Shown: in pieces, positions 1 to 6,003 of the stretch
Layout: each line of letters starts with the position of its first letter
How positions within the stretch are numbered: position 1 is the first letter of the stretch
NCBI GenBank assembly: GCA_902491895.1
Contig: CABUJH010000073.1
Span: 1-7,281 of the forward strand
Length of the DNA stretch: 7,281 nucleotides
Direction: 5' to 3'
Source of the DNA: an uncultured Collinsella sp.
GTDB taxonomy: Bacteria; Actinomycetota; Coriobacteriia; Coriobacteriales; Coriobacteriaceae
Position numbers and translations under genes: made by a program
Notes under the pieces: model-generated
Database searches by the model: none
Told to the model about the DNA's origin: nothing
The model's input: only the letters and a program-made list of their open reading frames with translations

Positions 1-108
1 GGTGTATTGCTGCACACCCCGAGTGGCTTTGCCTGGTAAATATCTCGCGTCGGGCGGTGGGCACGGCACGGAAGATCCGCTTCGCGCGAGAAAGTTAAAT
101 GATTTATG

Positions 109-116
109 AAGGGGGG
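109..116 (+). promoter_or_regulatory. Ribosome binding site that sets the transporter start
   Basis: The run AAGGGGGG ends 9 bases before the ATG at 126. The reading frame is also open from ATGs at 99 and 117. The first lies upstream of this purine run and the second directly abuts it, so only the ATG at 126 is correctly placed for ribosome binding. Confidence 0.75.
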
Positions 117-125
117 ATGAGAACT

Positions 126-1604
126 ATGACTGAGACCGCTAAGAAAAAGCGCGGTATGCCTTCATCGTTCACCATTCTTCTTGCTCTGCTGGCAATTGTC
201 GCAGTGATTACCGTTATCGTCTCCGGCACGTCCGGCGGCGCGGTTACTGCCGCCCGTCTGAGCGATTTCTGCACCGCCCCGATTAAGGGCTTCGCTGACG
301 CTCTGCCCGTCTGCCTCTTCGTTATGATCCTGGGCGGCTTCCTCGGTATGATGACCGAGACCGGCGCCCTGGACAACGGCATCGCCGTTCTGGTGCAGAA
401 GCTTAAGGGCAACGAGATTATGCTCATTCCCGTGCTGATGCTCATCTTCTCCCTCGGTGGTACCACCTATGGTATGTGCGAGGAGACCGTTCCCTTCTAC
501 GCCCTGCTCGCCGCTACCATGATGGCCGCTGGCTTTGACCCCATGGTCGGTGCCGCTACCGTCCTGCTCGGCGCTGGCTGCGGCTGCCTGGGCTCCACGG
601 TTAACCCGTTCGCCGTCGGCGCTGCCGTCGACGCTCTGACCGGCGTTGGCATTGAGGTCAACCAGTCCATCATCATCGGCCTCGGTGCCGTCCTGTGGAT
701 TGTCACTACCGCTATGTCCATCTTCTTCGTGATGAGCTACGCCAAGAAGGTCAAGGCTGACAAGGGTTCCACCATCCTGTCGATGCAGGAGCTCAAGGAC
801 GCCGAAGAGGCTCACGGCAAGGCTGCTTCCGAGGTCCACAAGGAGGTCAAGCTCACCGGTCGTCAGAAGGGTGTTCTGATTGCCTTCGCCTTCACCTTCG
901 TCGTCATGATCGTCGGCTTCATTCCGCTGGCCGACCTCAACGAGGGCGTCGCTAACTTCTTCGACGCTGGCGCTGTCTACGACGCCGACGGTAACGCCGT
1001 CGTCCAGGGCTGGTCTGCCCTGATCACCGGCCTGCCCATTGGCCAGTGGTACTTCGACGAGGCTTCCACCTGGTTCTTCCTCATGGCCGTCCTGATCGGT
1101 ATCATCGGTGGCCTGTCCGAGAAGCAGATCGTTAACACCTTTATCACCGGCGCTGCCGACATGATGTCCGTTGTTCTCGTCATCGCCCTCGCCCGTGGTA
1201 TCTCCGTCCTCATGGCTAACACCGGCCTCGACGTCTTCGTCCTCGACGCTGCCGCCAATGCTCTGGCTGGCCTGTCCGGCGTGATCTTCGCTCCCATGAG
1301 CTTCCTGGTCTACTTCGGCCTGTCCTTCCTGATCCCCTCGACCTCTGGTATGGCTACCGTCTCCATGCCCATCATGGGACCGCTGGCTGTTAAGCTCGGC
1401 TTCTCGCCCGAGGTCATGGTCATGATCTTCTCCGCCGCCATCGGTGTCGTGAACCTGTTCACCCCGACCTCCGGCGCCATCATGGGCGGTCTCGCCCTGG
1501 CCAAGATCGAGTGGACGACCTGGCTCAAGTTTGCCCTTAAGCTCATTGTCGCTCTCTCCGTCGTCTGCGCCGTCATCCTGACCGTTGCCTGCGTGCTGAT
1601 CTAA
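126..1604 (+). CDS. YfcC-family (DcuC-like superfamily) membrane transporter
   Basis: A 492-residue integral membrane protein of the YfcC family (C4-dicarboxylate anaerobic carrier fold). Relatives are predicted secondary transporters of amino acids, short peptides or dicarboxylates and often lie near arginine-catabolism genes; nothing here fixes the substrate. After a short basic N-terminus (K6-R9) about 10 to 12 hydrophobic segments are visible, the first near residues 15-34. Two glycine- and proline-rich stretches typical of the fold are present: GCLGSTVNPF in the first half, and PSTSGMATVSMP plus NLFTPTSGAIMGG in the second. They suggest an inverted-repeat architecture with paired re-entrant loops. 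A charged linker (KKVKADKG to HKEVK) separates the halves at mid-protein. Length is normal. The start at 126 is chosen for its ribosome site; 99 would add nine unlikely residues. Codon choice is strongly skewed to GCT/GCC, GTC, CTC, TTC and AAG, more than in the neighbours, suggesting high expression. A decayed copy of its N-terminal part may lie about 220 bases downstream. Confidence 0.85.
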   Translation: MTETAKKKRGMPSSFTILLALLAIVAVITVIVSGTSGGAVTAARLSDFCTAPIKGFADALPVCLFVMILGGFLGMMTETGALDNGIAVLVQKLKGNEIMLIPVLMLIFSLGGTTYGMCEETVPFYALLAATMMAAGFDPMVGAATVLLGAGCGCLGSTVNPFAVGAAVDALTGVGIEVNQSIIIGLGAVLWIVTTAMSIFFVMSYAKKVKADKGSTILSMQELKDAEEAHGKAASEVHKEVKLTGRQKGVLIAFAFTFVVMIVGFIPLADLNEGVANFFDAGAVYDADGNAVVQGWSALITGLPIGQWYFDEASTWFFLMAVLIGIIGGLSEKQIVNTFITGAADMMSVVLVIALARGISVLMANTGLDVFVLDAAANALAGLSGVIFAPMSFLVYFGLSFLIPSTSGMATVSMPIMGPLAVKLGFSPEVMVMIFSAAIGVVNLFTPTSGAIMGGLALAKIEWTTWLKFALKLIVALSVVCAVILTVACVLI

Positions 1605-1690
1605 GTACCCAACGGGTACCCCACGGAAACCTTGACGATCCTGTAAAGGATCACCTGGTCATCGTCTGTCCGGTGGGGTCAACCCACCGG
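1605..1690 (+). other. Structured 3' untranslated region of the transporter gene with competing hairpins
   Basis: Several short perfect inverted repeats follow the stop codon: GTACCC (1605-1610) with GGGTAC (1614-1619); GATCC (1637-1641) with GGATC (1648-1652); GACGAT (1634-1639) with ATCGTC (1661-1666); and CCGGTGGG (1670-1677) with CCCACCGG (1683-1690) around a 5-nt loop. ACCCCAC (1618-1624) can also pair with GTGGGGT (1673-1679). That pairing excludes the last hairpin, so two alternative folds are possible. No T tract follows 1690, so this hairpin alone is not a convincing terminator. Confidence 0.4.
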
Positions 1691-1706
1691 TAGACTCCTA
1701 CCTTTA

Positions 1707-1748
1707 GCCCCCTTCCGTTCCGTGCGCGGGAGGGGGCGCTCTTGTGTT
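1707..1748 (+). terminator. Probable terminator of the transporter gene
   Basis: An 11-bp stem, GCCCCCTTCCG (1707-1717) with CGGGAGGGGGC (1727-1737), has one T-G wobble and a 9-nt loop. It is followed by a mixed T-rich stretch (GCTCTTGTGTT). The stem is very GC-rich but the T tract is broken, so termination may be inefficient or rely on the hairpins on either side. Confidence 0.5.
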
Positions 1749-1773
1749 CCGGCGTTTTACCAAACGCCGGAAC
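1746..1773. repeat. Perfect 12-bp inverted repeat with 4-nt loop
   Basis: GTTCCGGCGTTT (1746-1757) is the exact reverse complement of AAACGCCGGAAC (1762-1773), with loop TACC. There is no T tract on either strand, so it does not look like a standard terminator. It lies 13 bases before an even longer hairpin and may belong to the same structured unit. Confidence 0.7.
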
Positions 1774-1786
1774 CGCTCGACGCTGC

Positions 1787-1884
1787 AAGCCCGCCAGAGC
1801 GGCAATCTGACGTTCAATCGTCGGGCATGGCCAAAAGGCCTATGCCCTCCTCTTTCACGTCACCTTGCTCGCTCTGGCGGGCTT
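1787..1884. repeat. 98-nt long hairpin with 15-bp perfect outer arms (possible structured RNA or miniature palindromic element)
   Basis: AAGCCCGCCAGAGCG (1787-1801) pairs exactly with CGCTCTGGCGGGCTT (1870-1884). The stem continues inwards through GCAA (1802-1805) with TTGC (1865-1868), past a bulged T1869. After a 2x2 internal loop it resumes with TGACGT (1808-1813) and ACGTCA (1857-1862). The top carries a second hairpin, GGGCATGGCC (1823-1832) with GGCC (1837-1840) and ATGCCC (1842-1847) around an AAAA loop with one bulged T. In total about 35 pairs are possible. CGCTG occurs one base outside each end (1781-1785 and 1886-1890), like a short target duplication, but the downstream arm also overlaps the transporter-gene relic. 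Confidence 0.65.
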
Positions 1885-1956
1885 TCGCTGGCTTATGCTC
1901 AACCTGCGGCGCTGCCATCGTTGGTGCTGAGCGACTTGTTCCCCGCCTCAAATTAG
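1827..1956 (+). pseudogene. Decayed fragment resembling the N-terminus of the YfcC-family transporter
   Basis: From ATG 1827 the sequence reads MAKRPMPSSFT, against KKKRGMPSSFT in the intact transporter (its residues 6-16); eight of eleven residues are the same. Over MPSSFT all four nucleotide differences are synonymous third-position changes, the mark of an old, once-selected coding copy. The frame then breaks. Two bases on (frame of 1862) it reads TLLALAG against ILLALLA in the gene. After another shift the frame of 1927 reads LSDLFPAS against LSDFCTAP, and a TAG stop follows at 1954. At least two frameshifts and a shortened middle make it non-functional. The region also forms part of the 98-nt hairpin, so some likeness could be structural coincidence. 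Confidence 0.5.
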
Positions 1957-2040
1957 CCATCCTGGGTCCCCGGTGGTTGCGGTGGGCGTGTTTGGTTGGT
2001 GCCTGTTGATGGTTTGGGTATCGGGGAGGGCGGGCTCCGT
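1885..2040. other. Remainder of the gap before the DUF1846 promoter
   Basis: Beyond the end of the transporter relic at 1956, this stretch is G- and T-rich and shows no convincing gene, repeat or terminator. Open frames that cross the gap on either strand lack ribosome sites and family features. Confidence 0.4.
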
Positions 2041-2046
2041 TATAAT
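2041..2046 (+). promoter_or_regulatory. Perfect -10 box of the DUF1846 gene
   Basis: TATAAT lies 39 bases upstream of the start codon and 15 bases before the ATG at 2062. No good -35 hexamer is seen at 16-18 bp spacing; the region there reads GTATCG. Transcription would begin near 2053 and give a leader of about 33 bases, so the ATG at 2062 would have almost no room for a ribosome site. Confidence 0.6.
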
Positions 2047-2074
2047 CGCCTAGAACATTAAATGGAAACGGGAC

Positions 2075-2079
2075 GGGAG
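2075..2079 (+). promoter_or_regulatory. Ribosome binding site that sets the DUF1846 start
   Basis: GGGAG ends 6 bases before the ATG at 2086. It supports that start over the in-frame ATG at 2062, which has no purine-rich sequence before it. Confidence 0.65.
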
Positions 2080-2085
2080 CCATAC

Positions 2086-3567
2086 ATGCGCCAGGGTTTC
2101 GACAACGCGAAATATATCGAGCTGCAGGCCGCTCATATTAAGGAGCGCATCTCGCAGTTTGGCGGCAAACTCTATTTGGAGTTTGGCGGCAAGCTGTTTG
2201 ACGACTATCACGCGAGTCGCGTGCTGCCGGGTTTTGAACCGGACAGCAAGTTCCGCATGCTCAAGAGCATTGCCGATGACGTTGAGGTTATCATCGCGAT
2301 CAACGCGAACCACATCGAAAAAAACAAGGCTCGTGGTGACCTCGGTATTACCTATGACGAGGATGTGCTGCGCCTGGTTGACCTGTTCCGCGGCAACGGC
2401 TTTGCCGTCGCGGCTGTGGTCATCACCCAGTACGCCGGCCAGCCTGCTGCCGATGTGTTCCGCAACCGCCTGAACGCGCTCGGTATTCCCGCCAAGCTGC
2501 ACTATCCCATCGAGGGGTATCCGCACGATGTCGATCTGATCGTGTCCGACGATGGCTACGGCAAGAACGAGTTTGTCGAGACCACCCGACCGCTCGTCGT
2601 GGTCACTGCCCCCGGTCCTGGCTCGGGCAAGCTTGCCACCTGCCTGTCTCAGCTCTATCACGAGCACAAGCATGGCACGGCCGCCGGCTATGCCAAGTTT
2701 GAGACCTTCCCGGTCTGGAATCTTCCTCTGACGCATCCGGTCAATATTGCCTACGAGGCCGCCACGGCTGACCTCGACGACGCCAATATCATCGATTCGT
2801 TCCACCTTGAGGCCTACAACAAGACCACAGTCAACTACAACCGCGACGTCGAGGCCTTCCCGGTGGTCCGTGCTCTGATGGAAAAGATCCTGGGCAAGAG
2901 CCCCTACCAGAGTCCTACGGACATGGGCGTCAATATGGTCGGCTTTGCCATCACCGATGACGATGCCTGCCGCGACGCTTCCAAGATGGAGATCGTCCGC
3001 CGCTACTTTACCGCGGTCGAAAATGTGCGCCGTACCGGCGTGGGCGATGAGCAAGTCGACCGTCTCAAGATTATTATGAAGAAAGCCGGCATCGATAAGA
3101 ACTACTCACCGGCGCGCTCGGCGGCCCTCACCAGGGAGCAGCTGACGGGTGGTCCCGTGGGGGCCATGGTCATGCCCGATGGCTCCGTGGTGACCGGTAA
3201 GACCTCCACGCGCCTGGGCGCCGCAAGTTCGCTCATTATGAACGCCCTCAAGCACGTCTCGGGCGTCGACCTTGAGCTCGAGGTTATCAGCGATGAGGCG
3301 ATCGAGCCCATCAGCAAGCTCAAGACGCATTTCCTGGGCAGCAAAAACCCGCGCCTCCACACCGACGAGACGCTTATGGCGCTGTCGATCACCTCGGCCA
3401 CGAGTGAGACGGCCGCTCGCGTCCTTTCGGGCCTGGAGCAGCTGCGCGGTTGCGATGCCTTTTTTAGCGTGATTATCTCGCCGACGGACGAGACGGTACT
3501 GCGCAAACTGGGTATCAACGTGTGCTGCGAGCCCAAGTTTGAGCGCCGCGGTTTCTTCCATCGCTAA
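2086..3567 (+). CDS. DUF1846 (UPF0371) family protein
   Basis: A 493-residue soluble protein of the DUF1846/UPF0371 family, widespread in Firmicutes and Actinobacteria and of unknown biochemical role. The family is recognised from its start, MRQGFDNAKY, followed by ERISQFGGKLYLEFGGKLFDDYHASRVLPGF, which is highly characteristic. The length matches the family norm of just under 500. A glycine-rich segment, APGPGSGK at residues 175-182, looks like a phosphate-binding loop but does not fit the strict Walker A pattern, because proline stands in place of the first glycine and leucine follows the lysine. No signal peptide or membrane segment is evident. The start at 2086 agrees with the family N-terminus and with GGGAG upstream; the ATG at 2062 would add eight unrelated residues. 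It appears to be transcribed alone, with its own -10 box and terminator. Family assignment is firm; function cannot be inferred from these neighbours. Confidence 0.88.
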   Translation: MRQGFDNAKYIELQAAHIKERISQFGGKLYLEFGGKLFDDYHASRVLPGFEPDSKFRMLKSIADDVEVIIAINANHIEKNKARGDLGITYDEDVLRLVDLFRGNGFAVAAVVITQYAGQPAADVFRNRLNALGIPAKLHYPIEGYPHDVDLIVSDDGYGKNEFVETTRPLVVVTAPGPGSGKLATCLSQLYHEHKHGTAAGYAKFETFPVWNLPLTHPVNIAYEAATADLDDANIIDSFHLEAYNKTTVNYNRDVEAFPVVRALMEKILGKSPYQSPTDMGVNMVGFAITDDDACRDASKMEIVRRYFTAVENVRRTGVGDEQVDRLKIIMKKAGIDKNYSPARSAALTREQLTGGPVGAMVMPDGSVVTGKTSTRLGAASSLIMNALKHVSGVDLELEVISDEAIEPISKLKTHFLGSKNPRLHTDETLMALSITSATSETAARVLSGLEQLRGCDAFFSVIISPTDETVLRKLGINVCCEPKFERRGFFHR

Positions 3568-3601
3568 GTTTGAAGCACCGCGGTAATTGCATTGCATTTT
3601 G

Positions 3602-3634
3602 GCCGTATCGGGTTAGCGCCCGGTACGGCTTTTT
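3602..3634 (+). terminator. Intrinsic terminator of the DUF1846 gene
   Basis: GCCGTA (3602-3607) pairs with TACGGC (3624-3629). After a T-G wobble the stem continues CGGG with CCCG to a 6-nt loop (3613-3618), giving an 11-bp stem. Five T residues follow directly (3630-3634). It lies 34 bases after the stop codon. Confidence 0.85.
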
Positions 3635-3700
3635 GATCAATAAAGCGCCTATTTCGGCGAAAAATAGCTGTTTACCTGCCTAGAAACAATTTGAGCGGTA

Positions 3701-3706
3701 TACAAT
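3701..3706 (+). promoter_or_regulatory. Candidate -10 box upstream of the winged-helix gene
   Basis: TACAAT, five of six to consensus, lies in an AT-rich stretch unlike the flanks. No good -35 hexamer sits at 16-18 bp. If real, it gives a leader of about 110 bases that contains a 19-codon open frame (3734-3793). Confidence 0.4.
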
Positions 3707-3810
3707 AACCATAACTGTTTCATCCTTAGCGGGATGCGCATGATGGATATTACCTGCCATCGTGAGGTGTGTCGGTCGCGCACGGCGCGTTAGATGCTCG
3801 TGCTCGGTTT

Positions 3811-3817
3811 GAGGAGG
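3811..3817 (+). promoter_or_regulatory. Strong ribosome binding site setting the winged-helix start
   Basis: GAGGAGG ends 5 bases before the ATG at 3823. This is the best ribosome site in the window and rules against the in-frame GTG at 3769. Confidence 0.8.
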
Positions 3818-3822
3818 CTGCT

Positions 3823-4161
3823 ATGGCGGGCAAGGGTCGTGCGAGCGTCAACGATATGAAGCGTGTCGAGGTGCTGGTGTTGATGGAGATCGACCGGCAA
3901 ACCGAAGACAATGGCGGGCCGTATGGTTTCTCGCGCAAAACGCTTGCCGAGCGCGTGGGGGTTTCGCCGTATCGTGCCCGCGCCGCAATCGATCGCTTGG
4001 ATTCCGAAGGCATGATTGATGTCGTCTCGCGTTATAGCGACGACGGCGGTCAGCTTGCAAATGGCATTTGCCTCACCGAACATGGCAAGTGGTATCTTGA
4101 GGGCGTCCGTACCGGCATGCTCGTTCAAGAAATGCTCGAGGACGAGGTTGCTGATCGATAG
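3823..4161 (+). CDS. Small winged helix-turn-helix DNA-binding protein
   Basis: A 112-residue protein with one winged-helix domain and little else. A helix at about residues 11-26 (NDMKRVEVLVLMEIDR) leads to the helix-turn-helix. FSRKTLAERVGVS (36-48) is the first helix and turn, and PYRARAAIDRLDSEGMI (49-65) is the recognition helix running into the wing. The wing is the strand pair around VVSRYSDDGGQLANGICLTEHG (67-88). A short acidic C-terminal helix (EMLEDEVAD) could support dimerisation. The pattern resembles GntR/MarR-type domains, but there is no ligand-binding domain, so the signal and targets are unknown. The start at 3823 is preferred because of GAGGAGG five bases upstream. The gene stands alone between two terminators, so it probably forms its own unit. 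It lies just upstream of pyrG, but nothing shows that it controls pyrG. No family-specific name is offered. Confidence 0.75.
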   Translation: MAGKGRASVNDMKRVEVLVLMEIDRQTEDNGGPYGFSRKTLAERVGVSPYRARAAIDRLDSEGMIDVVSRYSDDGGQLANGICLTEHGKWYLEGVRTGMLVQEMLEDEVADR

Positions 4162-4185
4162 CAGCATGTAACCCTTGCCATAGCG

Positions 4186-4218
4186 ACGCCGCCTGGGAAA
4201 CCGGGCGGCGTTTTGTTT
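4186..4218 (+). terminator. Intrinsic terminator of the winged-helix gene
   Basis: An 11-bp stem, ACGCCGCCTGG (4186-4196) with CCGGGCGGCGT (4201-4211), contains one T-G wobble and is closed by a GAAA tetraloop of the stable GNRA type. It is followed by TTTTGTTT, with the first T counted in the stem. A strong canonical terminator 24 bases after the stop codon. Confidence 0.9.
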
Positions 4219-4252
4219 CAAGATTGAGAAATGCAATCGCACGCGAGAAAAA

Positions 4253-4284
4253 TTGCGAACGGTCCGCGGCGCGAGTATTACAAT
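4253..4284 (+). promoter_or_regulatory. Probable promoter of the pyrG-xerD operon
   Basis: TTGCGA (4253-4258) is a fair -35. Two overlapping -10 choices exist: TATTAC (4276-4281) at the ideal 17-bp spacing, or the better-matching TACAAT (4279-4284) at a long 20-bp spacing. Transcription would start near 4290 and give a leader of about 50 bases. The GGGC-type start known for CTP-sensitive pyrG control in Bacillus is not seen. Confidence 0.5.
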
Positions 4285-4289
4285 GAAGA

Positions 4290-4321
4290 CCCGTAAGATG
4301 TGGATAAACAACTTCTACGGG
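4290..4321 (+). promoter_or_regulatory. Leader hairpin of pyrG
   Basis: CCCGTA (4290-4295) is the reverse complement of TACGGG (4316-4321). The stem can extend by GA/TC past a bulged A4296. It would form at the very 5' end of the predicted transcript, just before the weak ribosome site CAGG (4327-4330). No T tract follows, so it is not a terminator. Confidence 0.45.
4299..4307 (-). promoter_or_regulatory. Perfect DnaA box (TTATCCACA on the minus strand)
   Basis: The plus strand reads TGTGGATAA, the exact complement of the consensus high-affinity DnaA box. It lies just downstream of the predicted pyrG start site, within the loop of the leader hairpin, where a bound protein would block or modulate transcription. 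Only one copy was noticed, so it is not an origin. Confidence 0.45.
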
Positions 4322-4339
4322 AAGCGCAGGTAACTCAAT

Positions 4340-6001
4340 ATGACCAAGCATGTGTTCGTAACCGGTGGCGTGGTTTCGTCCCTGGGCAAGGGTATTACCG
4401 CGGCCTCGCTGGGCCGTCTGCTCAAGTCGCGTGGCTACAAAGTAACGATGCAGAAGGCCGACCCGTATCTGAACGTCGACCCCGGTACCATGAGCCCCTT
4501 CCAGCATGGTGAGGTCTTCGTTACCGAGGATGGTTACGAGTCCGACCTGGACCTGGGTCATTACGAGCGCTTTATTGATGAGAACCTGACCCGCGATTCC
4601 AACTTTACGACCGGCGCCATCTATAAGAGCTTGATCGCCCGCGAGCGTCGCGGCGACTTTTTGGGCGGTACCGTGCAGGTGATTCCTCACGTCACCAATG
4701 CCATTAAGGACAAGTTCCGCCGCATCGAGGAGCAGACCGGCTCCGATGTAGTCATCACCGAGCTGGGCGGCACGATCGGCGACATCGAGTCGCAGCCGTT
4801 TGTCGAGGCCATCCGCCAGTACCGCAAGGAGGCCGGCCCCGAGAACGTCTGCTACATCCACGTGTCGCTCGTTCCCTATATCGCCGCCGCCCACGAGGTC
4901 AAGACCAAGCCCACGCAGCATTCCGTCAAGGAGCTCCGCAGCTTTGGCATCCAGCCCGATATCATCGTGCTGCGCTCCGACCACCATATCGATGACGCTA
5001 TCCGCGGAAAGATCGCAAGCTTCTGCGACGTTGACACCGATTGTGTCTTTACCAACGAGGACTGCGCGAGCATTTACGATGTTCCGCAGCTGCTTGCCGA
5101 GCAGGACTTTGACCTGCGCATTTGCGAGCGCCTGGGTCTGGACCCGCGTGAGCGCGACATGAGCGAGTGGAACGAGTTCCTGCGCAAACAGAATCACGCC
5201 AACCATCACGCCGACAAGGTGAAGATTGCCGTCGTGGGTAAGTACACGCAGCTGCCCGATGCGTACCTGTCGGTTATCGAGGCCCTGCACCATGCGGGCG
5301 TCTTCTACGATCGCCATGTGGACGTCCAGCTGGTCGACGGCGAGAGCCTCGACGAGCAGAATGTCTCCGAGGTTTTGGGCGACGCCTCGGGCATCCTGGT
5401 CCCCGGCGGCTTTGGCAAGCGCGCCCTGGAGGGCAAGATCCTCGCGGCCGAGTTTGCCCGTGAGCACAAGATTCCGTATCTGGGCATTTGCCTGGGTATG
5501 CAGGTGGCCGTGTGCGAATTTGCCCGCAACGTCGTCGGCCTTGCCGGCGCCAGCTCCTCCGAGTTCGATCCGGACGGCCCGTTTAGCGTCATCGATCTGA
5601 TGAGCTCGCAGGAGGACGTGACCGAGAAGGGCGGCACCATGCGCCTGGGCGCCTATCCGTGCAAGCTCGCCGCCGATACCCTTGCTCGCGAGGCATATGG
5701 CGAGGAGCTCGTCTACGAGCGTCACCGTCACCGCTTTGAGTTCAACAACGCCTTCCGTGACCAGCTCGAGGACGCCGGTTTGGTTATCTCGGGTCTGTCG
5801 CCCGACGAGCGCCTGGTCGAGATGGTCGAGCTGCCGCGCGACGTGCATCCGTGGTATGTGGCAACCCAGGCTCATCCCGAGTTCAAGAGCCGCCCGACCA
5901 ACCCGCAGCCGCTGTTCCGCGAGTTCGTGCGCGCTTCGATCGGCCAGCACGAGGGTGTCGACCGTCTGCAGGTGACGCCCATGAACCTCGCTACGGACTA
6001 A
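4340..6001 (+). CDS. pyrG: CTP synthase (glutamine-hydrolysing)
   Basis: CTP synthase converts UTP to CTP using ATP and glutamine, the last step of pyrimidine nucleotide synthesis, in the cytoplasm; the enzyme acts as a tetramer. The 553-residue length is normal. The N-terminal amidoligase domain (about 1-270) begins MTKHVFVTGGVVSSLGKG, with the nucleotide-binding loop SSLGKG at 13-18. QKADPYLNVDPGTM follows at 38-51, then DLDLGHYERF, in which D71 matches the magnesium-binding aspartate of the E. coli enzyme. The C-terminal glutamine amidotransferase domain (about 290-540) has the nucleophile elbow GICLGMQ with Cys384 and the rest of the triad at His512 and Glu514 (AHPEF), so both activities look intact. 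The ATG at 4340 fits the family start; the ribosome site upstream (CAGG, 9 bases away) is weak. xerD begins two bases after the stop. Possible controls are the leader hairpin and DnaA box. Confidence 0.97.
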   Translation: MTKHVFVTGGVVSSLGKGITAASLGRLLKSRGYKVTMQKADPYLNVDPGTMSPFQHGEVFVTEDGYESDLDLGHYERFIDENLTRDSNFTTGAIYKSLIARERRGDFLGGTVQVIPHVTNAIKDKFRRIEEQTGSDVVITELGGTIGDIESQPFVEAIRQYRKEAGPENVCYIHVSLVPYIAAAHEVKTKPTQHSVKELRSFGIQPDIIVLRSDHHIDDAIRGKIASFCDVDTDCVFTNEDCASIYDVPQLLAEQDFDLRICERLGLDPRERDMSEWNEFLRKQNHANHHADKVKIAVVGKYTQLPDAYLSVIEALHHAGVFYDRHVDVQLVDGESLDEQNVSEVLGDASGILVPGGFGKRALEGKILAAEFAREHKIPYLGICLGMQVAVCEFARNVVGLAGASSSEFDPDGPFSVIDLMSSQEDVTEKGGTMRLGAYPCKLAADTLAREAYGEELVYERHRHRFEFNNAFRDQLEDAGLVISGLSPDERLVEMVELPRDVHPWYVATQAHPEFKSRPTNPQPLFREFVRASIGQHEGVDRLQVTPMNLATD

Positions 6002-6003
6002 GG

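Noticed and set aside
162..839. 225-residue open frame on the minus strand
   Set aside because: Antisense to the transporter; its composition, rich in H, G, D and Q, mirrors the complementary codons of a membrane protein.
1722..2009. Open frames of 95 and 70 residues in the gap (also 1744-1956)
   Set aside because: They start inside hairpins without ribosome sites and change character along their length. Only short segments match the transporter, so a relic is a better reading than a gene.
2050..3054. 334-residue open frame on the minus strand
   Set aside because: Antisense shadow of the DUF1846 gene with biased, low-complexity composition and no ribosome site.
3769..3822. Upstream GTG start for the winged-helix gene
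   Set aside because: It lacks a ribosome site and adds residues outside the domain, whereas GAGGAGG sits correctly before ATG 3823.
4073..5950. 625-residue open frame on the minus strand
   Set aside because: It is the antisense shadow of pyrG, created by GC-rich third positions. It has no family features, and all promoters and terminators fit the plus strand.
5851..6003. Upstream extension of xerD overlapping pyrG
   Set aside because: The extra 51 residues overlap the conserved end of pyrG in another frame and are not part of the recombinase fold.
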